A stretch of DNA of 40,054 nucleotides, from NCBI GenBank assembly GCA_021816775.1, contig JAKAXA010000031.1, forward strand, positions 1 through 40,054, read 5' to 3'. Under the pieces are notes generated by a model. The model made no database searches, had not been told where the DNA came from, and saw only the letters and a list, made by a program, of their open reading frames with translations. This document shows positions 1 through 8,625 of this stretch, piece by piece (within the stretch, counting starts at the first letter, position 1; each line of letters begins with the position of its first letter). The stretch is from Pseudomonadota bacterium. Its GTDB lineage: Bacteria; Pseudomonadota; Gammaproteobacteria; Steroidobacterales; Steroidobacteraceae. The position numbers and the translations under genes are program-made.

Positions 1-561
1 ATCTGCCCGCCGTCCTCAGCGCCTGAGCCTGCGGCGCCCGCCGCGCCAAAAATGTAGTGCCGACTTTCAGCGTAAGCCGCTGATTTTACTCATCTGAACC
101 CCCGATTCTGCTCAAGTTGGGTTAGCTGACTGATTACCCGTGCTAAAGAGCCTCGGACCCGGCGGCCTTCCAGCCCCAGAAACCTCGGCAATATTGATGT
201 GAGACGCGCCTCGATATTTGATGGCGCGGTTTTCAAGATCGGTGATGGACCCAGCCGCCATACCAGCCGCCACCGGCCGAATCCGCCGCTAAACAGCTCC
301 CAGTCGTTATGCAATGCCTGCTCAACGCAAAATCCATGCGCGGGATCCGTGCCGGGTTGCGCGGCGCATCCGCGCCATAACAGATTGTTTTGCGAAGGAA
401 AATTCGGGGTCGAGTTCCGTGATGGCCATTTCGGCCATTCCATCGCTGACGTTGATCATAAGCCCGGAAATTTCCATCAGATGCGATGGCCGGATTCACC
501 GGGCTACGGTGCCCTTGGCGGCGGGAATGAGGCCGGCTTTCGCTTGCTGCCGTGAGCCCGT
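1..561. other. Gene-poor segment downstream of fabH
   Basis: No convincing gene is seen here. In many gammaproteobacteria fabD follows fabH, but nothing resembling FabD can be read on the minus strand. The composition is less GC-biased than the neighbouring genes, with AT-richer stretches around 50-130 and 180-240. One small minus-strand frame (477 down to 322, 51 codons, starting MEISGLMINVSDG) has natural-looking composition but no clear ribosome binding site and no recognised family. The other open frames overlap each other without support. The segment could be a decayed insertion or the edge of a rearrangement; it is cut by the window edge. Confidence 0.4.
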
Positions 562-1515
562 TCAGTAGCGGATCAGCGCCGAACCCCAGGTGAACCCGCC
601 GCCGAAGGCCTCGAGCAGCATCAGCTGACCGCGCTGGATCTTTCCGGCGCGCACGCCGTAATCGAGCGCGAGCGGCACGGAGGCGGACGAGGTGTTGCCG
701 TGGTCCTGCACGGTGGTGATCACCCGCTCCATGGGCAGATCGAGCCGGCGGGCGGTCGCCTGAATGATGCGCAGGTTCGCCTGGTGCGGCACCAGCCAGT
801 CGAGCGCCGAGCGCTCCAGATGGTTGGCCGTGAGCGCCTCGTCGATCGACCTGCTGAGCGTGTTCACGGCGACTTTGAACACCTCGTTGCCGGTCATGGT
901 GATCGCGCGGCGGGTATTGGACAGATCCGTGCCGCCGCCGCTGTAGAGCAGATCCTTGTAGGCCCCGTCGGCGTGCAGATGGGTCGAGAGGATCCCGGGT
1001 TGATCGGATGGCTCGAGCAGCACCGCGCCGGCGCCGTCGGCGAAGAGCACTGCCGTGGAGCGGTCGGTCCAGTCCGTGATGCGCGAGAGGGTCTCGGCGC
1101 CGATCGCTAGCGCCCGGCGCGCCTCCCCGGCGCGCACGAACTTGTCGGCGATCGCCAGCGCGTACATGAAGCCGCTGCAGGCCGTCTCGACGCTGAAGGC
1201 CGGCACGCCACGGCAGCCGAGCCGCGCCTGCAGCAGCACGCCGCAGTTCGGGAACCACATATCGGGGGTGGTCGTGCCGAAGGCGATGAAATCGACATCC
1301 GCGGGCTTGCAGCCGGCCGCATCGAGCGTCGCGCGCACGGCCTGCTCGGCCAGATCGACCGTGGTCTGCCCGTCGGCGGCGATGTGCCGCCGCTCGATCC
1401 CCGTGCGCTCCCGGATCCATTGGTCGGTCGTGTCGACCATCTTCTCGAGATCGAAATTCGTCAGGATCTTCTCAGGCAGATACGAGCCGGTGCCGGCGAT
1501 GCGCGAATAAATCAA
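562..1515 (-). CDS. fabH: 3-oxoacyl-[ACP] synthase III (KAS III)
   Basis: Condenses acetyl-CoA with malonyl-ACP to start type II fatty acid synthesis in the cytoplasm. The product is 317 residues, the same length as E. coli FabH. The triad is visible: Cys113 in ETACSGF, His244 in PHQAN and Asn274 in DHGNTSS, in essentially the E. coli numbering. The start is read as TTG at 1515, because the protein then begins IYSRIAGTGSYLPEK like the family and the TTG overlaps the plsX stop as TTGA, with GGGAG about eight bases upstream. The same frame stays open further upstream, but that part is the antisense of plsX. It is the last gene of yceD-rpmF-plsX-fabH; fabD does not follow. Confidence 0.96.
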   Translation of the reverse strand: MIYSRIAGTGSYLPEKILTNFDLEKMVDTTDQWIRERTGIERRHIAADGQTTVDLAEQAVRATLDAAGCKPADVDFIAFGTTTPDMWFPNCGVLLQARLGCRGVPAFSVETACSGFMYALAIADKFVRAGEARRALAIGAETLSRITDWTDRSTAVLFADGAGAVLLEPSDQPGILSTHLHADGAYKDLLYSGGGTDLSNTRRAITMTGNEVFKVAVNTLSRSIDEALTANHLERSALDWLVPHQANLRIIQATARRLDLPMERVITTVQDHGNTSSASVPLALDYGVRAGKIQRGQLMLLEAFGGGFTWGSALIRY

Positions 1516-2534
1516 GGCGTCGAACTCCCGATGGATTGCGGCGCGGCGAGCGCCTGGGCGATGTGCGCGGTCAGTCCATGGCGCGCGGCGAGCGCGGCGG
1601 TGATGACGGCTCTGGCGAAAGCCATCCTGTCGGCCCTGCCGTGGCTTTTTACCACGATCCCGGCCAGGCCGACCATGCACGCCCCGTTGTAGCGGCGCGG
1701 ATCGAGGCTGACGGCCACGCGCCGCAGCACCCCCCGCGCGGCAAGACCGGCCAGGCGGGCTTGCCAGGAGGCGGCGAACTCCCGCCGCATGCGCGCGGCG
1801 ATCAGCGCGGCGAGCCCCTCCATGGTCTTCAGCGCCACGTTGCCGGTGAACCCGTCGGTCACCACCACATCGACGTCCCCGGAGAAGATGTCATCGCCCT
1901 CGACGAAGCCGACGTAGTTCAGGCCACCCGCGAGCAGCAGCGCATGCGCGGCCTGCACGACCTCGTGGCCCTTGATGTCCTCCTCGCCGATGTTGAGCAG
2001 GCCGATGCGCGGGGCGGCGAGCCCGTAGATATCGCGCGAGATGATCGAGCCCATGGTGGCGAACTGGCAGAGCTGCTCGGGCGTTGCCTTGGTGTTGGCG
2101 CCGAGGTCGAGCATCTGCGTGTGTCCGTGCGCGGCCGGAATGGCCGAGATGATCGCCGCGCGCTCGACCCCCGGAAGGGTCTTCAGCACGAAGTGCGCGA
2201 TGGCGGTGAGCGCCCCGGTATTGCCGGCACTCACACAGGCCGAGGCGCGCCCGTTCTTGACGAGCTCGACCGCCACGCGCATCGAGGAGTCCTTCTTGCG
2301 GCGCACCGCATCGCGCGGATGCTCGCTCATGCCGACCACCTGGGAGGCCGGCACCGTCTCGAGCCGCTCGCGCAGCTGTGACGGCGCGCTCGCGCGCGCC
2401 GCCTCGATCAGCGCACCCTCGCCCACCAGCAGGGCGCGCAGATCCGTCTCCTCCTCGAGCGCCGCCAGCGCGCCGGCGATGTACTCGCGCGGCGGGCGAT
2501 CGCCGCTCATCACATCGATGGCGACCGGCAACAC
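1512..2534 (-). CDS. plsX: Phosphate acyltransferase PlsX
   Basis: Converts acyl-ACP to acyl-phosphate, the acyl donor for PlsY in phospholipid synthesis, as a peripheral membrane enzyme. The protein is 340 residues, close to the usual 330-356. Family blocks are present: AIDVMSGD near the N-terminus (MSGD where E. coli has MGGD), SAGNTGAL in the middle, LLNIGEE, and VVTDGFTGNVALKT. The start is GTG at 2534, 16 bases after the rpmF stop; no strong Shine-Dalgarno sequence is seen, so translation may be coupled to rpmF. Its stop overlaps the fabH start. The partners rpmF and yceD lie upstream, the arrangement conserved across many proteobacteria. Confidence 0.95.
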   Translation of the reverse strand: MLPVAIDVMSGDRPPREYIAGALAALEEETDLRALLVGEGALIEAARASAPSQLRERLETVPASQVVGMSEHPRDAVRRKKDSSMRVAVELVKNGRASACVSAGNTGALTAIAHFVLKTLPGVERAAIISAIPAAHGHTQMLDLGANTKATPEQLCQFATMGSIISRDIYGLAAPRIGLLNIGEEDIKGHEVVQAAHALLLAGGLNYVGFVEGDDIFSGDVDVVVTDGFTGNVALKTMEGLAALIAARMRREFAASWQARLAGLAARGVLRRVAVSLDPRRYNGACMVGLAGIVVKSHGRADRMAFARAVITAALAARHGLTAHIAQALAAPQSIGSSTP

Positions 2535-2550
2535 GGCGCGCGCGCGGGGG

Positions 2551-2742
2551 TTATTCCTGCTCGGTCTCGGCGGGCTTCTCGATCACGCGCCGGCCGCGAT
2601 AGAAGCCGTCCGGGGTGATGCGGTGGCGCAGGTGAGTCTCGCCCGACTGCGGGTCGGTGGACAGCGCCGGAGCGGCGAGTCCGTCGTGGGAACGGTGCAT
2701 GCCGCGCCTGGAAGGGGTCTTGCGGCTTTTCTGAACGGCCAT
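2551..2742 (-). CDS. rpmF: 50S ribosomal protein L32
   Basis: Small basic protein of the large ribosomal subunit. The 63-residue product starts [20 protein letters not shown], the typical L32 opening, and continues with the conserved [18 protein letters not shown] segment. It is slightly longer than the 57 residues of E. coli, with an acidic tail. It lies 30 bases downstream of yceD and 16 bases upstream of plsX on the same strand, the classic yceD-rpmF-plsX order that couples ribosome and lipid synthesis genes. Confidence 0.96.
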   Translation of the reverse strand: MAVQKSRKTPSRRGMHRSHDGLAAPALSTDPQSGETHLRHRITPDGFYRGRRVIEKPAETEQE

Positions 2743-2772
2743 AATGTCCTCATGCGCGCAACGCGCGGAAAC

Positions 2773-3291
2773 TCACTTGTGACTCAACAACTCACCCAGC
2801 TGCGCAAACGGCCGCTGCGTGGCCGCCTCGGTCGTCTGCCCACCCGCGCTGCCGGCCGCCTCGAGCGGCTGACACTGCGCATCCGCGGCGTGCATCGGCA
2901 CGATCGGCAGGCTGAGCAGCACCTCCTCCTCGACCAGCTCGCCGAGACTGATGCGCCCATCGCTCGCCAGCACCGGTTCGATCTCGGCGGCAACCGTGTT
3001 CGCCTCGGCCTCGCTCGCAAGCAGCGCAACCTGCGTGCGCGCGAGCAATGGCAGCGCCATCGGCCGCATGCAGCGCTGGCAGCGCAGCTCGGCGGTGCCC
3101 TCGAGCGATACTTCGGCCAGGGCATGGCCCGCATCGCGCCCGAAGCGCACCGTTCCCCGCACGCTGCCGCCGAGCAGCTCGGCGCGCGATCGCAGCCGCG
3201 GCAACTGCGCCAGCGGCAGCTCGAAATCGAGCGCGACCGCCCCGCGGGACAGCCGGTCGATCTCGAGCGGCGTGGACCAGGGTTGCGGCAT
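2773..3291 (-). CDS. yceD: YceD/DUF177 family protein
   Basis: DUF177 protein linked to 23S rRNA and L32 accumulation in other organisms; its biochemical role is not settled. From ATG 3291 the protein is 172 residues, matching the 173 of E. coli YceD. A CQRC pair (Cys71, Cys74) resembles the ECQRC of the E. coli protein, followed by the acidic block LGELVEEEVLLSLPIVPMH. The frame stays open far upstream, but that part is antisense to maf and should not be annotated. It is the first gene of the yceD-rpmF-plsX-fabH operon. A near-consensus promoter ends only nine bases before this ATG, so the message may be almost leaderless. Confidence 0.9.
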   Translation of the reverse strand: MPQPWSTPLEIDRLSRGAVALDFELPLAQLPRLRSRAELLGGSVRGTVRFGRDAGHALAEVSLEGTAELRCQRCMRPMALPLLARTQVALLASEAEANTVAAEIEPVLASDGRISLGELVEEEVLLSLPIVPMHAADAQCQPLEAAGSAGGQTTEAATQRPFAQLGELLSHK

Positions 3292-3300
3292 GGGGCGCGT

Positions 3301-3329
3301 ATAATAGGTATCAGGTACCGGCAAGTCAA
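3301..3329 (-). promoter_or_regulatory. Sigma-70 promoter for yceD-rpmF-plsX-fabH
   Basis: Read on the minus strand there is TTGACT (3329-3324), a 17-base spacer, then TATTAT (3306-3301). Both hexamers are one mismatch from consensus at ideal spacing. The expected transcription start is near 3294, about three bases before the yceD ATG at 3291, which predicts a leaderless or nearly leaderless transcript. No other promoter of this quality is seen in the 99-base gap to maf. Confidence 0.7.
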
Positions 3330-3390
3330 AGTCCGGTGAAACCGTTAAGTCCTTGTTTCGGAGCGCCGAATTGCATCGGCCCGAGCGCCC

Positions 3391-3969
3391 ATGCCTGAAC
3401 TGATTCTTGCCTCGACCTCCCCTTACCGCCGCGCGCTGCTCGAGCGGCTGCGGCTGCCCTTCACGGCCGTGGGGCCACAGGTGAGCGAAGCGTACGAGAG
3501 CGGGGAGCTGCCGGCCGACCGGGCCGCTCGGCTCGCCTTCGCCAAGGCCCAGGCCGTCGCCGACCGCCACCCCGAGGCGCTCGTCATCGGCAGCGACCAG
3601 GTGGCCGCCCATGGCCGTCAGGTGCTCGATAAGCCCGGGGATGCAGTCCGCTGCCGCGCGCAGCTCGAGGCCGCGAGCGGCGCGCGCGTGCGCTTCCATA
3701 CGGGCTGTGTGCTGCTCGGCGCCGGCGGCGCGGTGAGATCGGTGCACCTGGACACCACGACCGTGCTGTTCCGCTCGCTCGAGGCGGCGGAAATCGCCCG
3801 CTACGTCGAGGCCGAGCAGCCGTTCGACTGCGCCGGAGGATTCCGCGTCGAAGGGCTCGGCATCTCGCTGTTCGAGCGCATCGAGAGCAGCGATCCGACG
3901 GCGCTGATCGGTCTGCCGCTCATCTGGCTCGCCGCGGCGCTGCGCCGTGCGGGCTGCGCGGTTCCCTGA
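3391..3969 (+). CDS. maf: Maf-family nucleotide pyrophosphatase, YceF type
   Basis: Hydrolyses non-canonical nucleoside triphosphates; the YceF branch prefers 7-methyl-GTP. The protein has 192 residues (E. coli YceF 194). Visible signatures are ILASTSPYRRALLERL at the N-terminus, GSDQVA where the YceF branch has SDQ, the DKPGD loop, and the C-terminal ESSDPTALIGLPL block. It is divergent from yceD and convergent with rluC, whose stop lies seven bases beyond. From memory, maf next to yceD and rluC matches the pseudomonad order. The substrate preference is inferred from motif type only. Confidence 0.92.
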   Translation: MPELILASTSPYRRALLERLRLPFTAVGPQVSEAYESGELPADRAARLAFAKAQAVADRHPEALVIGSDQVAAHGRQVLDKPGDAVRCRAQLEAASGARVRFHTGCVLLGAGGAVRSVHLDTTTVLFRSLEAAEIARYVEAEQPFDCAGGFRVEGLGISLFERIESSDPTALIGLPLIWLAAALRRAGCAVP

Positions 3970-3976
3970 GCCGGCG

Positions 3977-4966
3977 CTAGCGCTCCAGGCGCCCGAGCAG
4001 CGCCGAGAGCTCCTCGGGCAGCGGCGCGCTGGCGCTGAAGGTGCCCCCATCGGGCCACTCGAAGCTCATGCTGTGCGCGTGCAGGAACATCCGCTTCAGG
4101 CCGAGCTGGCGCAGCGCAGCGTTGCAGGCGGCATCGCCGTATTTTGGATCACCGGCCACCGGATGGCCGGCATAGGCGGCGTGCACCCGGATCTGATGCG
4201 TGCGGCCGGTATGCAGCGTGACTTCGAGGAGGCTCGCCTTCGGTCCGGCGCGTCCGCGCCGGCCGTAATTCTGCACCAGCCGGAACGCGCTCACCGAAGG
4301 CTTGCCGCCCGGGCCGACCCGCACCGTGCGCTCGCCACCCACCCGAGTATCGGTGCGCAACGGCGCATCGATCCGCTTGTGGCCCAGGTCCCAGCGGCCG
4401 CAGAGCAGCGCCAGATAGCGCTTCTCGCTGCGCCCCTCGCGCAGCAGCGCGTGCGCGGTGCGCAGCGCCGCCGCCGTGCGCGCCACCAGCAGGCAGCCGC
4501 TGGTGTCGCGGTCGAGGCGGTGCACCAGCTCGAGCGGCTCGCCCGGCCGCAGCGCGCGCAGCGCCTCGATGATGCCGAAGTCGATGCCGCTGCCGCCGTG
4601 AACCGCCAGTCCGGCCGGCTTGTCGAGCACCAGCAGCCGCGCATCCTCGTGGATGATCGCGCGACGGACCCTCTCGAGGACCGCCGCCGAGGGGCCCCGC
4701 GCGGCGGGCTCGGTCGGGCCGGGCGCCTCCAGGCGAAGGGGCGGAACCCGGACGCGGTCGCTTGCGGCCAGGCGCGCCTCGGGACCCACCCGCCCGCCGT
4801 TGACCCGTACCTCGCCCTTGCGAATGATGCGGAACAGCCGCGTTCGCGGCAGCCCGGGCAGGCGCTGGGTCAGGAACTTATCCAGCCTCAGTCCCGCCTC
4901 GCCCTCGGCCACGTCCAGATAGCGCACGCCGGTGCGCCCTTCGGCCCCATTATTCTCGGACACCAC
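3977..4966 (-). CDS. rluC: 23S rRNA pseudouridine synthase RluC
   Basis: Isomerises uridines of 23S rRNA (positions 955, 2504 and 2580 in E. coli). The 329-residue protein has an N-terminal S4 RNA-binding domain (about residues 22-75, with LRLDKFLTQRLPGLPRTRLFRIIRKG) and a RluA-type catalytic domain. The HRLDRDTSG motif (residues 149-157) contains the catalytic Asp. The substrate-binding blocks LLEVTLHTGRTHQIRVH and the C-terminal FLHAHSM are present. The start is ATG 4966, giving about 20 residues before the S4 fold. It is divergent from rne across a shared 370-base region, as in many gammaproteobacteria, and convergent with maf. Confidence 0.93.
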   Translation of the reverse strand: MVSENNGAEGRTGVRYLDVAEGEAGLRLDKFLTQRLPGLPRTRLFRIIRKGEVRVNGGRVGPEARLAASDRVRVPPLRLEAPGPTEPAARGPSAAVLERVRRAIIHEDARLLVLDKPAGLAVHGGSGIDFGIIEALRALRPGEPLELVHRLDRDTSGCLLVARTAAALRTAHALLREGRSEKRYLALLCGRWDLGHKRIDAPLRTDTRVGGERTVRVGPGGKPSVSAFRLVQNYGRRGRAGPKASLLEVTLHTGRTHQIRVHAAYAGHPVAGDPKYGDAACNAALRQLGLKRMFLHAHSMSFEWPDGGTFSASAPLPEELSALLGRLER

Positions 4967-5022
4967 CCTCTTCCGCGTAAGGCACTGTTTCTACAGCAAT
5001 CGTTGCAGTATACTCCGGGCGC

Positions 5023-5039
5023 CGTCCGCCGAGCGGACG
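5023..5039 (+). other. 5'-end hairpin of rne leader
   Basis: Perfect 7-bp stem CGTCCGC / GCGGACG with loop CGA, placed at the predicted 5' end of the rne transcript. A terminal hairpin of this kind can protect an mRNA from 5'-end-dependent decay. The role is inferred. Confidence 0.45.
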
Positions 5040-5267
5040 CGCCAATGGTTGGCGGCGCACCACGCCGCATGTTAGTTGGACCTCCGTAGAGAGGCCATCG
5101 TATCGGGCCGACAAGATCCGCCGCCCGCGTCGAACCCCCACAACGGGTTCCGCGGGGGGCGCCTCCGGTTGAGACCGTCGAAGGATTTCCGGCACCCGCC
5201 TATGCAGTGGCGTGCATCGTGATGATCGAAACTCGCGCTAACGCGCCGAGTCGCAGGAATCTTCGCC

Positions 5268-5291
5268 GCCGCGGCGCGCTAGCGCCGCGGC
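5268..5291 (+). other. 10-bp GC hairpin in rne leader
   Basis: Perfect inverted repeat GCCGCGGCGC / GCGCCGCGGC around loop GCTA, ending 45 bases before the rne ATG. There is no following T tract, so it is not an intrinsic terminator. It is a candidate for the autoregulatory structure of the leader. Confidence 0.5.
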
Positions 5292-5336
5292 CTCCCGTAT
5301 GCTTGCCGGCCCCTCACCGTACAACAGTAGGGGCAC

Positions 5337-7847
5337 ATGAAAAGAATGCTCGTGAATGCGACTCAGGAAGAGGAACTGAGAGTCGCGCTGGTCGATGGAC
5401 AGCAGCTTTTTGATCTCAGTATCGACATACCATCCCGCGAACAGAAGAAGGCGAACGTCTACAAGGGCCGAATCTCGCGCATCGAACCGTCCCTGGAGGC
5501 TTGCTTCGTTGATTACGGCGCAACGCGCCACGGCTTCCTGCCGCTGAAGGAAGTCTCCCGGGAGTACTTCCGCCAGCCGCCCCAGGGCGGGCGGATGAAC
5601 ATCCGCGAGCTGCTCTCCGAGGGCCAGGAGCTGATCGTCCAGGTCGAGAAGGAGGAGCGCGGCAACAAGGGCGCAGCGCTCACCACCTTCCTCAGCCTCG
5701 CCGGGCGCTTCCTGGTGCTGATGCCGAACAATCCTCGCGCCGGCGGGGTCTCGCGGCGCATCGAGGGCGAGGACCGCGACCAGATGCGCGAGGTGATGAA
5801 CCAGCTGCGCATCCCCGAGGGCATGGGCGCGATCGTGCGCACCGCCGGCGTCGGGCGCAGCGCCGAGGAGCTGCAGTGGGACCTGGACAACCTCAAGACG
5901 CAGTGGGACCAGATCGCCGTGGCCGCCGAAGGCCGGCCGGCGCCGTTCCTGGTCTACCGGGAGAGCGATCCGGTCACCCGCGCGCTGCGCGATTACCTCT
6001 CCGATGACATCGCCGAGGTGCTGGTCGATGATCAGAGCGCCTTCCAGAAGGCCCAGGAGTACATGCAGCGCTTCATGCCCTCCGATGCGCAGCGGCGCCT
6101 GAAGCTTTACACGGACGACATCGCGCTGTTCACCCGCTTTCAGATCGAAAGCCAGATCGAGTCCGCCTACGCGCACAAGGTGCAGCTGCCCTCCGGCGGC
6201 AGCATCGTCATCGACTACACCGAGGCGCTGGTGTCGATCGACATCAACTCCGCGCGCGCCACCAAGGGCAGCGACATCGAGACCACCGCGCTCAACACCA
6301 ACCTCGAGGCGGCCGAGGAGATCGCCCGGCAGCTGCGCATCCGCGACATCGGCGGGCTGATCGTCATCGACTTCATCGACATGGAGTCGGGCAAGAACCA
6401 GCGCGAGGTCGAGGACCGGCTGCGCGATGCGATGAAGATGGACCGCGCCCGCATCCAGATCGGCAAGCTCTCGCGCTTCGGGCTGCTCGAGATGTCCCGC
6501 CAGCGCCTGCGGCCTTCGCTCGGGGAGTCGAGCCACATCGTCTGCCCGCGCTGCGTCGGCATCGGCAGCATCAGGAGCGTCGAGTCGATGGCGCTCGCGG
6601 TGCTGCGCCTGATCGGCGAGGAGCTGCGCAAGGAGCGCACCGCCAAGATCATCACGCAGCTGCCGGTCGAGGTGGCGACATTCCTGTTCAATGAAAAGCG
6701 CGAATGGCTGCGCACGCTCGAGGACAAGAGCGAAGCGGATCTGATCATCGTGCCGAACCCGCACATCCAGACTCCCGAGTACTCGATCAAGCGCGTGCGC
6801 GATGACGAGACGGAGCTGCCCGAGAACCGCCAGACCAGCTATCTGATCCCGGCGGCGCCGGAGATGGCCGAGCCAGGCAGCACGCGCGAGCAGCGCCCGG
6901 CCGCTGAAGCGGCTGCGGTGGCACCCATCCTGCCCTCGACGCCCGCGCCGGTGACGTTGGGCGCCGCACCCCCGGCGCCGCCCGAGGCCCCGGCCGAAAC
7001 ACGACCCGCGAAGGGCCTGTGGGCGCGGCTGAGGGGCTTGTTCGGCACCGAGGCCGAGCAGCAGGCGCAGCCCCAACCGGCTGCGTCCCCCGAGCCGCAA
7101 CCCAAGCCCCCGGCGCGCAGCGCCCACCGCCGTGGCGAGCGCAGCCGCGACGGACGGCGCGATCAGGGACGCCAGGGCCGCCGCAGCGAAGGCGCCCGCC
7201 GCTCGCAGGGCGAGCCGCGCGGCGCGGAGGGCCGGGACCGGGAGCGCCCTGAGCGTCATCCGCGCGATCGGGACCGCGATCGGGACCGCGAGCGCGACAC
7301 GTCGCATCGGCCCCCTGAGACTCCCGTCGGCGGCGCCACCGGACCGGGCGAATCGGCCACGGCGGCCGGCGGCGAGCGGCCGCAATCCGAGCGCGGGGAA
7401 CGGCGCGGACGGCGGCGCGGACGGCGCGGCGGACGGCGCGGCGGCTCACGCGAGCACGCCCCCGGAGCGGCACGGCCGAGCGGCATGGGCCTGGAGCAGT
7501 CCGAAGGGCAGGCCCAGCCGAGCGGCGAGCGCCGCGAGTTTGTGACAGAGAGCCGCCCGCAGCGGGAAAGACCGGAGCAGCGCGACGCCTTCCCTGCGCA
7601 GCCGGCCTCGCCTGCGCCGGCATCGATCCCGATGCCTCCACCGGCAGCGGCGCCGACACCACCGCCCGCTCCTGCGCGTCAGGACGAACACGCCGGGCCG
7701 CGGCACGAGGAACCCAAACAGTCCGCGGTGCACTTCGAGCCCACGAGCGCACCGGCGGCCGGCGCTGGGCACGACACCAAGCCGCACGTGGTGTGGTCCT
7801 CCGCGCCACCGGAGTGGGTTCCGGGCCCCCACGGCCCCGAGGAATAG
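5337..7847 (+). CDS. rne: Ribonuclease E
   Basis: Essential endoribonuclease for mRNA decay and rRNA/tRNA processing, and degradosome scaffold at the inner membrane. The 836-residue protein has the RNase E/G N-terminus (S1 domain around residues 35-120), catalytic Asp302 in SIDINSA and Asp345 in VIDFIDM, and the zinc link C403PRC406, all within one residue of E. coli positions. After about residue 510 the sequence becomes Pro/Ala/Arg-rich. [11 protein letters not shown] near 558-568 resembles the membrane-targeting amphipathic helix. Repetitive RDRDRDRD and [11 protein letters not shown] segments (about 640-705) would bind RNA. The C-terminus ends in a short acidic tail. The start ATG gives the standard [15 protein letters not shown] opening. 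Confidence 0.97.
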   Translation: MKRMLVNATQEEELRVALVDGQQLFDLSIDIPSREQKKANVYKGRISRIEPSLEACFVDYGATRHGFLPLKEVSREYFRQPPQGGRMNIRELLSEGQELIVQVEKEERGNKGAALTTFLSLAGRFLVLMPNNPRAGGVSRRIEGEDRDQMREVMNQLRIPEGMGAIVRTAGVGRSAEELQWDLDNLKTQWDQIAVAAEGRPAPFLVYRESDPVTRALRDYLSDDIAEVLVDDQSAFQKAQEYMQRFMPSDAQRRLKLYTDDIALFTRFQIESQIESAYAHKVQLPSGGSIVIDYTEALVSIDINSARATKGSDIETTALNTNLEAAEEIARQLRIRDIGGLIVIDFIDMESGKNQREVEDRLRDAMKMDRARIQIGKLSRFGLLEMSRQRLRPSLGESSHIVCPRCVGIGSIRSVESMALAVLRLIGEELRKERTAKIITQLPVEVATFLFNEKREWLRTLEDKSEADLIIVPNPHIQTPEYSIKRVRDDETELPENRQTSYLIPAAPEMAEPGSTREQRPAAEAAAVAPILPSTPAPVTLGAAPPAPPEAPAETRPAKGLWARLRGLFGTEAEQQAQPQPAASPEPQPKPPARSAHRRGERSRDGRRDQGRQGRRSEGARRSQGEPRGAEGRDRERPERHPRDRDRDRDRERDTSHRPPETPVGGATGPGESATAAGGERPQSERGERRGRRRGRRGGRRGGSREHAPGAARPSGMGLEQSEGQAQPSGERREFVTESRPQRERPEQRDAFPAQPASPAPASIPMPPPAAAPTPPPAPARQDEHAGPRHEEPKQSAVHFEPTSAPAAGAGHDTKPHVVWSSAPPEWVPGPHGPEE

Positions 7848-7858
7848 GCGAATCCCCC

Positions 7859-7879
7859 GGGGCGCGCACCGCGCGTCCC
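7859..7879. terminator. GC hairpin between rne and ptpA
   Basis: Stem GGGGCGCGC / GCGCGTCCC with loop ACC (one G-T pair) just after the rne stop and before the convergent phosphatase stop. There is no T tract on either strand, so efficient intrinsic termination is uncertain. It may act as a 3'-end stabiliser for either transcript. Confidence 0.35.
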
Positions 7880-7903
7880 GGGCGCGCCGCGGCGGGAGTT
7901 GAC

Positions 7904-8404
7904 TCAGCCGGGGAGCGGGCCGCGCGCCTGCGGCACCCCCTCGCCCACGCGCAGCGCCGCACACAACCCGAGTGCGGCCTCTTCAATCAGATCGAGCACG
8001 TACTCGAAGCCGTTCTCGCCCCCGTAGTACGGATCGGGCACCTCGAGCATGCCACTCCGCGGCGCGAACTGCAGAAACAGCCGCAGCCGCTCCCGTGCAT
8101 CGGCCGGCGCGCGCCGCTCGAGCGTACGCAGGTTCTGCCGGTCCATCGCCAGGATCAGATCGAACGTCTCGAAGTCACGCGGCTCCACGACGCGCGCGCG
8201 CAGGCTCGAGAGGTCGTAACCGCGGCGGGCCGCCGCCTCGCGCATGCGCCGATCAGGCGGCTCCCCGACGTGAAAGCCCGCCGTTCCGGCCGAATCGACC
8301 GTCAGCGCCAGCTCCGGCAGCTCGCGCGCCGCGGTGGCGCGAAAAACCGCTTCCGCCGTCGGCGAGCGGCAGATATTGCCGAGACACACAAAAAGTATCT
8401 TCAC
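7904..8404 (-). CDS. ptpA: Low-molecular-weight protein tyrosine phosphatase
   Basis: Dephosphorylates phosphotyrosine in the cytoplasm; bacterial members often act on exopolysaccharide kinases or arginine/tyrosine phosphoproteins. The 166-residue protein opens with the P-loop VCLGNICRSPTAE (Cys7 nucleophile, Arg13) and has the general-acid Asp124 in VPDPYYGG. It is convergent with rne. In pseudomonads, as I recall it, this gene lies directly downstream of kdsB; here kdsB is 22.9 kb away, so the gene probably needs a promoter within 8405-8625. No tyrosine kinase gene is seen nearby. The symbol is used by analogy. Confidence 0.9.
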   Translation of the reverse strand: MKILFVCLGNICRSPTAEAVFRATAARELPELALTVDSAGTAGFHVGEPPDRRMREAAARRGYDLSSLRARVVEPRDFETFDLILAMDRQNLRTLERRAPADARERLRLFLQFAPRSGMLEVPDPYYGGENGFEYVLDLIEEAALGLCAALRVGEGVPQARGPLPG

Positions 8405-8625
8405 CCCAACCCCTGCGCTGCCTGGTGACGGTCTCGAATGTTATCGCTACTGCGCGCCCGTGGCTCCTTCCGGCGTGCGATCCGCGGCCCGGGAGGGCTG
8501 GCCTGCACGGATCTCCAGAGAGCCTCGAAGCGCCCGCCGCCGAGAGAGCGGGACGTGACGCGCGATGTGTGTGAACGGCGCCGGCTGGGCGGCGTGCCGC
8601 CGCGACAGGGCCGGACTCTCTCGCC
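8405..8625. other. Intergenic region, accessory DNA boundary
   Basis: A 221-base gap between the phosphatase start and the esterase stop. I see no convincing open frame or family-level feature. It is the left junction where housekeeping gene order gives way to the catabolic cluster. No tRNA or obvious attachment repeat is present. Confidence 0.4.

Larger units (their letters stand above)
4967..5336. promoter_or_regulatory. rluC-rne divergent region with long rne leader
   Basis: A non-coding stretch of 370 bases. On the plus strand TATACT at 5009-5014 is the best -10 for rne, with only a weak -35 (around CTGTTT); the start would be near 5021, giving a leader of roughly 316 bases. E. coli rne likewise has a leader of about 360 bases through which RNase E controls its own mRNA. 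Several hairpins follow (5023-5039, a GCGGC/GCCGC pair near 5054-5070, and 5268-5291). A palindromic AGTATACT means the same -10 could also serve rluC, but no -35 supports that. Confidence 0.5.

Noticed and set aside
233-1420. Long minus-strand open frame of 395 codons
   Set aside because: It is a second frame over fabH; composition is Arg/Gly-rich without motifs, and fabH in the other frame has all catalytic residues.
5238-7385. 715-codon minus-strand frame opposite rne
   Set aside because: Antisense shadow of a high-GC gene; RNase E on the plus strand has clear catalytic and zinc-link residues.
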